From positions 1-21,833 of the forward strand of contig DASTQL010000229.1 of the NCBI GenBank assembly GCA_035761805.1: a stretch of DNA of 21,833 nt, given 5' to 3'. Shown in pieces: positions 1 through 6,849 of the stretch. The notes under the pieces were generated by a model. That model worked only from the letters and a program-made list of their open reading frames with translations, was not told the origin of the DNA and ran no database searches. The stretch is from DASTQL01 sp035761805. Lineage in GTDB: Bacteria > Actinomycetota > Actinomycetes > Jiangellales > Jiangellaceae. Position numbers and translations under genes: made by a program. How positions within the stretch are numbered: the first letter of the stretch is position 1; each line of letters opens with the position of its first letter.

Positions 1-54
1 GACTCGGCCTGGCGCATCGTGTGCGGCCAGAACACCGCGATTGCTGCCGGCTGA
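1..54 (+). CDS. C-terminal end of a DUF4440/SnoaL-like (SgcJ/EcaC family) protein, partial
   Basis: Frame 1 is open from the first base and stops at TGA 52-54. The 17 visible residues end with WRIVCGQNTAIAAG. This resembles the last beta-strand of DUF4440/SnoaL-like proteins of the SgcJ/EcaC type, where a Trp-Arg-Ile strand is followed by a His/Gln-Asn-Thr turn close to the C-terminus. The rest of the gene lies upstream of the window, so length and catalytic residues cannot be judged. It converges on the tRNA operon and is followed by the hairpin at 84-121. The family call rests on a very short match and should be taken as tentative; that the segment is coding is somewhat more likely than the family name. 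Confidence 0.45.
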   Translation, partial: DSAWRIVCGQNTAIAAG

Positions 55-83
55 AGGCCCGATCCCGATCGGCAGAAATCAGA

Positions 84-121
84 AACGGTCCCTCCCAGCG
101 TCTCCGCTGGTCAGGACCGTT
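84..121 (-). terminator. Intrinsic terminator of the tRNA operon, possibly bidirectional
   Basis: Outer arms 84-91 and 114-121 (AACGGTCC/GGACCGTT) are perfectly complementary. Inside them arms 95-100 and 105-110 (CCAGCG/CGCTGG) close a TCTC loop. On the minus strand the stem is followed by a moderately T-rich stretch (TTCTGATTTCT). It sits directly after tRNA-Glu, and the partial plus-strand gene also ends towards it, so it may serve both. Confidence 0.7.
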
Positions 122-132
122 CTCCGGATGAG

Positions 133-205
133 TACCCCCGACCGGATTCGAACCGGCGCTACCGCCTTGAGAGGGCGGCGTGCTAGGCCGCTACACAACG
201 GGGCC
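133..205 (-). tRNA. tRNA-Glu (anticodon CTC)
   Basis: The minus strand folds into a 73-nt cloverleaf. The anticodon stem CCGCC/GGCGG carries the loop CTCTCAA with anticodon CTC (reads GAG). The T-arm loop is TTCGAAT, and the discriminator is A73. CCA is not encoded (CT follows). The acceptor stem reads GGCCCCG against CGGGGGT, giving a G1-T72 wobble and a G2-G71 mismatch. Other actinobacterial tRNA-Glu(CTC) genes, as I remember them, begin GCCCCCG, which restores C2-G71. It follows tRNA-Gln by 61 nt and ends at the terminator 84-121. Confidence 0.93.
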
Positions 206-266
206 GTGCGACACTCGGTCGCGGTGAGGAACTGTACCGGACGTCCGGTGGCGAGCTCCAACCGAG

Positions 267-338
267 CTGGGGTACCAGGACTCGAACCTAGACTAACGGA
301 GCCAGAATCCGTCGGGCTGCCAATTACCCCATACCCCA
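267..338 (-). tRNA. tRNA-Gln (anticodon CTG)
   Basis: The minus strand gives a 72-nt cloverleaf. The acceptor stem TGGGGTA/TACCCCA is fully paired with the weak U1-A72 pair and discriminator G73, both typical identity elements for glutaminyl-tRNA. The anticodon stem ACGGA/TCCGT carries loop TTCTGGC with anticodon CTG (reads CAG). The T-loop is TTCGAGT. CCA is not encoded. It is first in a two-tRNA operon with tRNA-Glu, close to gltX (2228-3790). In most actinomycetes Gln-tRNA is made by GltX mischarging followed by GatCAB, so the two tRNAs and GltX are functionally linked. Confidence 0.95.
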
Positions 339-387
339 TCGGACCGTCTGGACGTACGTGGGTCGTGCGCCCGCCGAGCCGGGTACG

Positions 388-416
388 AGGATAGCCGGGG
401 GCTGCCGAGCGGCCAA
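388..416 (-). promoter_or_regulatory. Promoter of the tRNA-Gln/tRNA-Glu operon
   Basis: On the minus strand a -35 box TTGGCC (416-411) and a -10 box TATCCT (393-388) are separated by exactly 17 nt. Transcription would begin near 381, about 40 nt before the tRNA-Gln 5' end, giving a short leader for RNase P to remove. Confidence 0.65.
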
Positions 417-503
417 ACCTCGGTGCGTGGGTCGTCGGCCGTTGCCCTGGTGGGAAGCCCCCGCGCCAGACCGGAGGGCGCAGGCGAGTGGGAGCCTGGT
501 GCC

Positions 504-895
504 ATGGACGAGTCCTTCCCGGTCGTGGTGTCCGCGGGCAGCCTGCGATCCCTCGCAGGCGACGCTGTCCAGTTCTCCCACCGGTGGACCGAGCACGGCG
601 TCACGCTCGCCGCACCGTTCACCGGCGCTCACCTGCTTCACGCACTGTCGCCGGCTGCGTACTCAACGACCTCTTCCGTGAGGCTGCAGGAGTTGGCATC
701 GCACTGGACGGGGTCCGCGTGTCGGCGAGCGGTGGCTTCACGGACATGTGGGAGTCGACCGGCATCGACTACCAGGTCGAGGTCGACTCCCCCGCGTCCT
801 CCGCCGACCTCGACTCCCTGCTCCAACAGGTAGACGCCCTGGCCGAGATCCCGCGCGCCATCCGTGCCGGGGTAGCTGTCAGGCGGGTCACGTAG
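504..895 (+). pseudogene. OsmC family protein, frameshifted
   Basis: OsmC/Ohr-fold proteins are thiol-dependent peroxidases or related detoxifying proteins of the cytoplasm. The first part is read from ATG 504 (GGAG ribosome site just upstream): MDESFPVVVSAGS... to GAHLLHALS. The family sequence continues in another frame from about 647: VAGCVLNDLFREA, then a GVRVSASGGF strand and a C-terminal VDALAEIPRAIRAG segment, stopping at TAG 893-895. Joining the two frames near 645-650 gives an approximately 130-aa protein of normal OsmC length with the conserved helix Cys (GCVLND). The span of 392 nt is one base short of a multiple of three, so a single-base deletion explains it. Either a real inactivating mutation or a sequencing error; no slippery heptamer suggests programmed frameshifting. 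Family call fairly sure, status uncertain. Confidence 0.72.
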
Positions 896-956
896 CTGCT
901 CGACGCACGTACGATCCTTCGTGGCCTGCGAGGGCACCAACGCGCCGAATCCGCCG

Positions 957-1086
957 CAGCCACTCGGGAGGGCAGCGCCTGCACGGCGCGCACGATCACC
1001 CTGGCCCGCTCCTCGCTGGCCCGCCCGGCGGCCAGCGCGTCGCCGGTGAGGGTGAACTCCCCGCCAAGTGCCTTGCCCAGTCTCAC
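957..1086 (-). pseudogene. Remnant of a DUF222/HNH endonuclease-type gene
   Basis: One minus-strand frame holds about 43 residues that look like the middle of the DUF222 domain found in front of HNH nucleases in actinobacteria: VRLGKALGGEFTLTGDALA followed by AAGRASEERARVIVRAVQALP. The match stops on both sides: upstream residues are low-complexity Arg/Gly, and downstream the frame gives no DUF222 continuation, start or HNH motif. It is therefore a fragment, not a gene. The rest of 896-1262 holds no other recognisable coding sequence, only a short direct repeat at 1187-1221. Confidence 0.5.
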
Positions 1087-1186
1087 CGCCCGCCCGGCAC
1101 AACGGTTCCCGTCACGGGTACGACACGGCGAGCGACCCACGCGGCGCCGGTCCACCGCCCCGCCCGCCCACCGCCCGCGGACCACC

Positions 1187-1221
1187 GGGCCATCACCAGG
1201 CCGCTGGGGCCATCACCAGGC
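1187..1221. repeat. 15-bp direct repeat
   Basis: GGGCCATCACCAGGC occurs at 1187-1201 and again at 1207-1221, a 20-bp period. It lies in the non-coding stretch between the DUF222 remnant and the end of the CPBP protease gene. No function is apparent. Confidence 0.5.
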
Positions 1222-1262
1222 GTGCACCCCTCGTGATGACCCCACCAGGGTGGTGAACGTGG

Positions 1263-2231
1263 TCATTCGGGGCCGGTGACCCGCGCCACGTCCCGGCGGT
1301 CCGCGAGCCGTACCGCGAGCCACGCGAAGACCGCGATCCGGCCCACGTCGAAGACGGCGTACCACCACGGGATGTCCGTCGCCGCCAGCGTGTCGGAGAC
1401 CTGGTCCAGCGCCGCGGCCAGCAGGAACGAGACGCTGTTGTAGGACGCGTGCAGCGCGATCGCCGCCTCCAGTCCGCCCGTGCGGACGACCAGCCAGCAC
1501 GCGATCATGCCGAAGGCGAACCGGTCGGCGAACAGCCACGGGTTCTGGCCCCCGTGGGCCAGTGCGAAGAGCAGCGACGTGACGACAGCCCCCGGCCACG
1601 GCGAGCGGAACCAGGCGCCCAGGGCCTGGAAGGCGTAGCCACGGAAGGCGTACTCCTCCCCCGCCGCCTGCAGCGGGGTCGTGAACACGACCACCGCGGC
1701 AAAGGCCAGCCACCGGTTCAGGGACACGGTCTCGACCTCTCCGGCGTCGCCGTCGCCCGGAAGGACCAGCGACACCGCCACGGAGAGCGCCATGACCACG
1801 AGGGCCAGCCCCACGAAGCGCAGCAGCAACCCCCAGCGGAGTCGCCCGACCACCGACCCCAGCCAACCGGGGCGCATCCGGTGGGCGACCAGGAGGGCGA
1901 GCATGGACGCCGGGATCGCCACCGCGAGGGACAGGTTCGTCCCGAGCAACGCCAGCGGCGAGATGTCCGTGACGAACCGGTCGAGCACCACGTCGACCGG
2001 GTCACCGCTGGTCACGAGGTCAGTGACGATCGTCGTGACGATCACGACCGTCATGGCCACGGCCACGGTGACCGCCAGCACGAGCAGTCCGAGCGCGGGA
2101 CGCCACGCCCGGTACGTGCGGGTCAGCAGGATCTGGTGGTAGAGCCGGGGACGGTCGTGCGGGCCCATCGGCACCGGCACCGCGGCACCGGTGGGGTGAG
2201 GCTGAGGCCAGCCGTCCGGCGGATGGTTCAC
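1263..2231 (-). CDS. CPBP family intramembrane glutamic-type endopeptidase
   Basis: Predicted 322-aa polytopic membrane protein of the CPBP (Abi, CAAX-like) family, which cleaves substrates within the membrane. The signature motifs are present: EEYAFRG (residues 192-198), FALAH (222-226) and HASYN (about 261-265), which together form the glutamate/histidine active site. About eight hydrophobic segments are seen, starting near residue 46. The start is GTG 2231, overlapping the gltX stop as GTGA, which indicates translational coupling; a later ATG at residue 22 is the alternative, and the frame is open further upstream only because it runs into gltX. It is the last gene of the FAH hydrolase-gltX operon. 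Its substrate cannot be inferred; bacterial members serve in prenyl-protein-like processing, bacteriocin immunity or unknown roles. Confidence 0.88.
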   Translation of the reverse strand: MNHPPDGWPQPHPTGAAVPVPMGPHDRPRLYHQILLTRTYRAWRPALGLLVLAVTVAVAMTVVIVTTIVTDLVTSGDPVDVVLDRFVTDISPLALLGTNLSLAVAIPASMLALLVAHRMRPGWLGSVVGRLRWGLLLRFVGLALVVMALSVAVSLVLPGDGDAGEVETVSLNRWLAFAAVVVFTTPLQAAGEEYAFRGYAFQALGAWFRSPWPGAVVTSLLFALAHGGQNPWLFADRFAFGMIACWLVVRTGGLEAAIALHASYNSVSFLLAAALDQVSDTLAATDIPWWYAVFDVGRIAVFAWLAVRLADRRDVARVTGPE

Positions 2232-3790
2232 GACCGCTCCGCCGCGGGCACGAGCGAGAGGGCACCGGTCAGCCGGTCCACCGTCACCTCCCGGCCGAGC
2301 AGCTCGAGGGATTCGAACAGCGGCGGCGAGACCCGGCGGCCGCTCACCGCGACGCGCACCGGCCCGAAAGCGTGCTTGGGCTTGCGACCGAGGTCCTCCA
2401 CCAGCGCCTGGCGGAGCGCGCGCTCGATCTCGTCCCTGGTCCAGTCCGCGACTCCGGCCAGGGCGTCGTGGGCCGCGCGGAGCACCGGCTCGGCCTCGGG
2501 CGTGAGGACCGCTGACGCCGCCTCGGGCTCGACCGAGAACCGGGACGTGTCCACCAGGAGGAAGCCGAGCATCCCCGGCGCCTCGTCGAGCACGGTCATC
2601 CGCTCCTGGACGAGTGGGGCGGCCCTGGCGACAAGTGCGAGCTGCTCGGCGTCCGGCTGCGCCGCCAGCAAGCCGGCCGACTGCAGGTACGGCACCATCC
2701 GCCGGGCGAGCTCGTCGGGCGGCAGGCGGCGAAGCCAGACGCCGTTGATCGCCTCGCACTTCTTCAGGTCGAAGCGCGCCGGGTTGGGGTTCACCCGCCG
2801 CACGTCGAAGGCCGCGGCCATCTCCTCCGTGGAGAAGATCTCCCGGTCCTCGCCGATGGACCAGCCGAGCAGGGCGAGGTAGTTGAGCAGGCCCTCCGGG
2901 AGGAACCCACGGGTGCGGTAGAGCGAGAGGGAGGACTCCGGGTCCCGCTTGGACAGCTTGCGGTTGCCCTCCCCCATGACGTACGGGAGGTGGCCGAAGC
3001 GTGGTATCGCGGAGTCGGCGACCCCGATCTCACGCAGTGCGGCATGCAGCTCGAGCTGCCGAGGGGTGCTGGAGATCAGGTCCTCCCCGCGCAGCACGTG
3101 GGTGATCGCCATGAGCGCGTCGTCGACCGGGTTGACCAGGGTGTAGAGCGGGTGACCGTTGGCCCGGACCAGGACATAGTCGTGCAGGTTGTCCGCGTCG
3201 ACGGTGATCTCGCCGCGGACGAGGTCGGTGAAGCTCACAGCGCGGTCGGGCATGCGGAAGCGCAGGACCGGCTCGCGGCCCTCGGCCCGGTAGCCCTCGA
3301 CCCGGTCGGTCGTCAGGTCCCGGCAGTGCCCGTCGTAGCCGCTCGGGCGGCCGGCCTCGCGTGCGGCGTCGCGGCGCTCGTCCAGCTCGGCCTGCGTGCA
3401 CCAGCAGTGGTAGGCACGCCCCGTCTCGCGCAGGTGCCGCGCCACCTCCACGTACACGTCGCCTCGTCTGGACTGCCGGTACGGCCAGTGGGGGCCGCCG
3501 ACCTCCGGCCCCTCGTCCCAGGTCAGCCCCAACCATCGCAGGGAATCCAGCATCGCGGCATACGACTCCTCGGAGTCGCGCGCCACGTCGGTATCCTCGA
3601 TCCGGAAGACGAAGGTGCCACCGTAGTGACGGGCGAACGCCCAGTTGAAGAGGGCGGTCCGGATGATGCCCACGTGCGGGTTGCCGGTCGGGGAGGGGCA
3701 GAAGCGCACGCGCACGGCTGCCGGGTCGAGGTCGCCCAGCACGGGGTCGACCGGCCCGGCGTCCGGAGCCGCCGCCGTCGGGTCAGTCAC
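2228..3790 (-). CDS. gltX: Glutamyl-tRNA synthetase
   Basis: A 520-aa class I aminoacyl-tRNA synthetase that charges tRNA-Glu with glutamate in the cytoplasm. The Rossmann-fold signature PSPTGNPHVGIIRTALFNW covers residues 32-50 with a HVGI form of the HIGH motif, and KLSKR at 278-282 is the KMSKS motif. A Cys/His cluster follows the first domain (HCWC at 128-131, HC at 155-156). The C-terminal half is the helical anticodon-binding domain. Start is GTG 3790, overlapping the stop of the upstream hydrolase by 8 nt (GTGACTGA), so translation is coupled. The N-terminus has about 25 extra residues before VRVRFCPSP, common in actinobacteria. In organisms without GlnRS this enzyme also mischarges tRNA-Gln; the nearby tRNA-Gln and tRNA-Glu operon fits that role. 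Confidence 0.97.
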   Translation of the reverse strand: MTDPTAAAPDAGPVDPVLGDLDPAAVRVRFCPSPTGNPHVGIIRTALFNWAFARHYGGTFVFRIEDTDVARDSEESYAAMLDSLRWLGLTWDEGPEVGGPHWPYRQSRRGDVYVEVARHLRETGRAYHCWCTQAELDERRDAAREAGRPSGYDGHCRDLTTDRVEGYRAEGREPVLRFRMPDRAVSFTDLVRGEITVDADNLHDYVLVRANGHPLYTLVNPVDDALMAITHVLRGEDLISSTPRQLELHAALREIGVADSAIPRFGHLPYVMGEGNRKLSKRDPESSLSLYRTRGFLPEGLLNYLALLGWSIGEDREIFSTEEMAAAFDVRRVNPNPARFDLKKCEAINGVWLRRLPPDELARRMVPYLQSAGLLAAQPDAEQLALVARAAPLVQERMTVLDEAPGMLGFLLVDTSRFSVEPEAASAVLTPEAEPVLRAAHDALAGVADWTRDEIERALRQALVEDLGRKPKHAFGPVRVAVSGRRVSPPLFESLELLGREVTVDRLTGALSLVPAAERS

Positions 3791-4562
3791 GCGAGACCAC
3801 CTTGTTCGTCAGGGTGCCGATGCCCTCGATGGTGACCGAGACCTCCTCGCCCTCGCGCAGGGGGCCCACCCCCGCCGGCGTGCCGGTGAGGAGGACGTCA
3901 CCCGGCAGCAGGGTGAAGGCCTGGCTCACGTACGCCACCAGGGCGGCCACGTCGTGCACCATGGCCGAGGTCCGGCCGGCCTGACGCTGCTCGCCGTCGA
4001 CGTCGCAGGTGACCGCCAGGTCGCCGGTGTCCAGGTCGGTCTCGATCCACGGACCCAGGGGGCAGAAGCTGTCGAAGCCCTTCGCCCGAGCCCACTGACC
4101 GTCGCTGCGTTGAAGGTCGCGTGCGGTGACGTCGTTGGCGCAGGTGTAGCCGAGCACGACCTCGGCCGCCCGCTCGCGTAGGACGTCGCGGCACACGCGG
4201 CCGATGACCACGGCGAGCTCGGCCTCGTGGTGGACCTCGTTGGACTGGTGGGGCAGCACGATCGCGTCTCCCGGCCCGACCACTGCGGTGTTGGGCTTGA
4301 GGAAGAGCAGCGGCTCGGCCGGCACCTCCTGCCCGAGCTCGGCCGCGTGGTCGGCATAGTTGCGACCCACGCCGACGACCTTGCTCCGCGGGATCACGGG
4401 CGCCAGCAGCCGGACGTCCGCCAGGGGCACGTGCTCCCCAGTGAGCCGGACGGGGCGGTAGAGCGGGTCTCCCTCGACAAGGGCCACCACCTCGGCCCCG
4501 GGCTCGCCGCCGACGACGCCGAACCGGGGGTCGTCCCCCGTCGTGAACCTCGCGATGCGCAC
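3783..4562 (-). CDS. Fumarylacetoacetate hydrolase family protein
   Basis: A 259-aa FAH-fold enzyme. Family members hydrolyse or decarboxylate small beta-diketo or oxo-acids (fumarylpyruvate, oxaloacetate, HHDD). Visible features are GVGRNYADH (residues 64-72), the metal ligands E113 and E115 in HHEAEL with D144 in CAND, KGFDSFCPLGPW (161-172), and the C-terminal TGTPAGVGPL loop. The frame is open far upstream, but the conserved N-terminus MRIARF starts at GTG 4562. A -10 box TAGCCT ends exactly 7 nt before that GTG and no ribosome site is present, which supports a leaderless mRNA from this start. It is first gene of the operon with gltX and the CPBP protease, and divergent from the gene at 4617. 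The exact substrate is not decided by the sequence. Confidence 0.93.
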   Translation of the reverse strand: MRIARFTTGDDPRFGVVGGEPGAEVVALVEGDPLYRPVRLTGEHVPLADVRLLAPVIPRSKVVGVGRNYADHAAELGQEVPAEPLLFLKPNTAVVGPGDAIVLPHQSNEVHHEAELAVVIGRVCRDVLRERAAEVVLGYTCANDVTARDLQRSDGQWARAKGFDSFCPLGPWIETDLDTGDLAVTCDVDGEQRQAGRTSAMVHDVAALVAYVSQAFTLLPGDVLLTGTPAGVGPLREGEEVSVTIEGIGTLTNKVVSRD

Positions 4563-4569
4563 TCGGGCA

Positions 4570-4575
4570 AGGCTA
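4570..4575 (-). promoter_or_regulatory. -10 box for the FAH-gltX operon (leaderless)
   Basis: TAGCCT on the minus strand, fitting TANNNT, ends 7 nt before GTG 4562. Transcription would begin at or next to the start codon, so the operon probably has no 5' untranslated region. Confidence 0.6.
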
Positions 4576-4604
4576 CCGAGGCGGGACGGGCGGCCCCCCG
4601 CGGC

Positions 4605-4610
4605 TACGCT
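4605..4610 (+). promoter_or_regulatory. -10 box for the divergent gene at 4617 (leaderless)
   Basis: TACGCT fits TANNNT and ends 6 nt before GTG 4617, with no ribosome site between. The whole divergent control region is only 54 bp (4563-4616), so both promoters overlap in their -35 parts and may compete. Confidence 0.6.
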
Positions 4611-4616
4611 CGCCGC

Positions 4617-5531
4617 GTGGGCACGACCGCTCGTACCGGCCGCCCGGTCGAGCATGTGCTCGCCGAGCGGGACTGGGTCTCGCGCCGCCTCCGGCACGAG
4701 ACGGCGGTGGACGCCCTGGTCGAGGGGCACCTGGGCCGGCGGCGGGCCGGTGTACGGCACCCCGTCGAGGACTTCCTCTTCACGTACTACACGCACCGCC
4801 CCGCGCAGCTGCGGCGCTGGCACCCGGGGGTGGGTGTCGCGCTGGCGGGCGACCCGCCGCACGTCAGGTGGCGCGGCTATGAGCGGGGACCTCGCGGCGT
4901 GCGGGTGGCCGCGGCGACGGTCCGGCGCCTGGAGCCAACCGTGCAGTGGGTGCGCGCACTGCTCGCGGCCACGGCAGCGCGACCTCCCCGGCTCGGCTGC
5001 TTCGGCATGCACGAGTGGGCGATGGTCTACCGGGCAGGAGCCGAGGGAGTTCGGCACGCTGGCCGGCCCTTGCGCCTCGGCGCGGACGGTACTGACGCGG
5101 TCGTCGAGTCCCTGCCGATCGCGTGCTCGCACTTCGACGCCTACCGCTTCTTCACGTCAGAGGCCCGGCCGCTGAACGCCCTCCGGCCGACGCGCGAGGA
5201 CCAGGCCTCCCAGGAGCAGCCGGGCTGCCTGCACGCGACGATGGATCTCTACAAGTGGTCCTACAAGCTCACCCCTCTGCTGCCCTCGGAACTGGTCCTC
5301 GACTGCTTCCGGCTGGCGCGAGAGGTGCGGGAGCTCGACATGCGCGCCAGCCCGTACGACCTGGCCGACCTGAGGTGCCCACCCGTACGGATCGAGACGC
5401 CGGCGGGTCGGGCGGAGTACGTCCGCGCGCAGCGCGGCTTCGTCGAGCGCGGCCAAGTCCTGCGAGCGGCCCTCCTGGACCGGATCCTCCACCTGGACGG
5501 ATGGGACCGGCACGGACGTGTGCACCCCTGA
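4617..5531 (+). CDS. Conserved actinobacterial protein often labelled 3-methyladenine DNA glycosylase
   Basis: A 304-aa protein of an actinobacterial family that databases name '3-methyladenine DNA glycosylase', though I see no helix-hairpin-helix or AAG/TagA motif in it. Conserved blocks I recognise are HPVEDFLFTYYTHRPAQLRRWHPG (about residues 48-71), FGMHEWAMVYR (129-139), ACSHFDAYRFFT (169-180), EQPGCLHATMDLYKW (200-214) and ELDMRASPYDL (239-249). Several invariant His and Cys residues (H132, H172, C204, H206) could bind a metal. No signal peptide or membrane segment is seen. Start GTG 4617 is chosen because a -10 box TACGCT lies 6 nt upstream and conserved sequence begins soon after; the frame is open further upstream but without family similarity. 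True function should be regarded as unknown. Confidence 0.85.
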   Translation: MGTTARTGRPVEHVLAERDWVSRRLRHETAVDALVEGHLGRRRAGVRHPVEDFLFTYYTHRPAQLRRWHPGVGVALAGDPPHVRWRGYERGPRGVRVAAATVRRLEPTVQWVRALLAATAARPPRLGCFGMHEWAMVYRAGAEGVRHAGRPLRLGADGTDAVVESLPIACSHFDAYRFFTSEARPLNALRPTREDQASQEQPGCLHATMDLYKWSYKLTPLLPSELVLDCFRLAREVRELDMRASPYDLADLRCPPVRIETPAGRAEYVRAQRGFVERGQVLRAALLDRILHLDGWDRHGRVHP

Positions 5532-5539
5532 GCCGACCC

Positions 5540-6112
5540 TCAGGCAGACGTCAGGAGCCGTTGGGCGATGACCTCCCACACGTACGCGCGGGCCTCCCGA
5601 CGCTGCTCCGCGAGCGTCAGCCGGGGTCGGGCGACCGTCGGCGGCACCGTCCCGGCCGTCCTCAGGAGCGCGAGGACGGCCTCCGGGTCCGCGTCGCCGT
5701 GGGAGTAGGCAAGGCTCACATGCGGCCAGACCGGCCCGTCCGGCGTCCGGCCGACGAGCCGCGCCAGCTCGTCCAGCCACGGCGTGGCGGACGCCTCCAG
5801 CACGACGCCCTCGGCCACCACCATGACCTGGGAGAAGACGATCGCCCGGGCACCGACCGTGCCCGACCGGCCGAAGACCTCCGCAGCGTGCCGGCGGGCA
5901 CGGGCGAGAGACACGTCGGCACTGGAGCCGCCGTCGGCCAGCGTCAGGTGCAGCCAGTCGACCGGCACCATGTCGAGCTGTGGGGCCGGCCTCATCGCGC
6001 CCTGGAGGGCGGCGACGGTCCGGTGCAGCTCCACGCAGTCCTCGAGCGTCAGGTGCCAGGTGTAGCGACGTGTGCCGTCCGCCGACCGGGCACGTGTCCA
6101 GTGCGTGCGCAT
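5540..6112 (-). CDS. 2'-5' RNA ligase/2H phosphoesterase family protein
   Basis: A protein of about 190 aa with the two His-x-Thr/Ser-x motifs of the 2H phosphoesterase superfamily: HLTL at residues 55-58 (in WLHLTLADGG) and HVSL at 131-134 (in WPHVSLAYSHG). Members act on 2'-5' or cyclic phosphodiester bonds in RNA ends or small nucleotides. The spacing of the motifs and the length fit the family. Start ATG 6112 (MRTHW) is chosen because family members begin just before the TWHLT strand; the frame is open to GTG 6169, which has a better ribosome-site context (AGGGTGAG), so a 19-residue longer form is possible. It converges on the gene ending at 5531 with only 8 bp between stops. Substrate unknown. 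Confidence 0.85.
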   Translation of the reverse strand: MRTHWTRARSADGTRRYTWHLTLEDCVELHRTVAALQGAMRPAPQLDMVPVDWLHLTLADGGSSADVSLARARRHAAEVFGRSGTVGARAIVFSQVMVVAEGVVLEASATPWLDELARLVGRTPDGPVWPHVSLAYSHGDADPEAVLALLRTAGTVPPTVARPRLTLAEQRREARAYVWEVIAQRLLTSA

Positions 6113-6347
6113 CCGGGTGACACCCGCTGAGACCCTCATCTCCATCTCACCGGCCACCCGCGTCCCCACCTCACCCTGACATCGGCGCGCCCACCACCAC
6201 CGTCCCCAGGCCGCCGACTGCCGCCGGGCGACCCACCCGAGGAGCGCCGCTGGCCCTTCGCGGGCGACGAAGCCACCATGGCAGGTCCGACGTGGTGCGG
6301 GTCGGCTGGATCGCCGGCCCGTCGCGCGAGTCGACAGGAGGATCGAC

Positions 6348-6818
6348 GTGGACCTCTACCTCATGCAGCACGGCGTGGCGGTGTCCGAGTCGCAGGATCC
6401 TGCTCGCCCGCTCACAGAGCCCGGGCGCCATGCTGCGGAACGCGTGACTGCAATGGCCGTAGTGGCAGGCGTTCACGTGGACGCCTGCCTCCACAGCGGC
6501 AAGCTACGAGCCGAGCAGACCGCACGCGTGCTCGCCACAGGCCTGCGAATCCCGGCCGTCGAGGCCCGGGGCGACCTGGGCCCGTCCAGCCCGGTCCCGC
6601 CGTTCGCGCAGTGGCTCGTCGGCCAGGACGCCAGGGCGTCGCTCGCCGTCGTGGGGCACCTGCCCTTCCTGGACCGCTTGGCCTCGCTGCTGGTCGCCGG
6701 TGACGAGGCGGCCCAGGTGGTCCGGTTCCAGAACGCGGGGATGGTGAAGCTCGTCCCGAAGCACGATCTGGCGGGCTTCAGCATCGACTGGGTGCTCGTC
6801 CCCGATCTCGCGTCATGA
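6348..6818 (+). CDS. SixA-like histidine phosphatase
   Basis: A 156-aa histidine phosphatase (phosphoglycerate-mutase-like fold) resembling SixA, which removes phosphate from phosphohistidine in phosphorelay proteins. It begins MDLYLMQHGVAV: the nucleophile His is H8, but the usual Arg of the RHG motif is Gln (QHG), a variant also known in some SixA relatives. The other active-site residues are visible: R54 in SGKLRAEQTA and H104 in VVGHLPFL. Length matches SixA. Start GTG 6348 is well supported by a strong ribosome site (CAGGAGGA, 6335-6342); an internal ATG follows at codon 6 but would remove the first strand. The 168 bp upstream (6180-6347) hold nothing else I can name. Partner phosphoprotein unknown. 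Confidence 0.88.
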   Translation: MDLYLMQHGVAVSESQDPARPLTEPGRHAAERVTAMAVVAGVHVDACLHSGKLRAEQTARVLATGLRIPAVEARGDLGPSSPVPPFAQWLVGQDARASLAVVGHLPFLDRLASLLVAGDEAAQVVRFQNAGMVKLVPKHDLAGFSIDWVLVPDLAS

Positions 6819-6849
6819 GTGCTGTCCCTCCGCGGTGTCCTGCTGACGT

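Noticed and set aside
504..895. Programmed ribosomal frameshifting in the OsmC gene
   Set aside because: No slippery heptamer and no obvious downstream stimulatory structure is placed at the 645-650 join; mutation or sequence error is simpler.
638..1185. Two overlapping minus-strand frames that could be read as whole genes opposite the OsmC gene
   Set aside because: Only a short stretch near 957-1086 resembles a known domain; the remainder is shadow of the OsmC gene and low-complexity sequence.
1449..2882. A 477-codon plus-strand open frame opposite the CPBP protease and gltX
   Set aside because: The product is a Arg/Asp/Glu/His-rich sequence with no family resemblance, antisense to genes with clear motifs.
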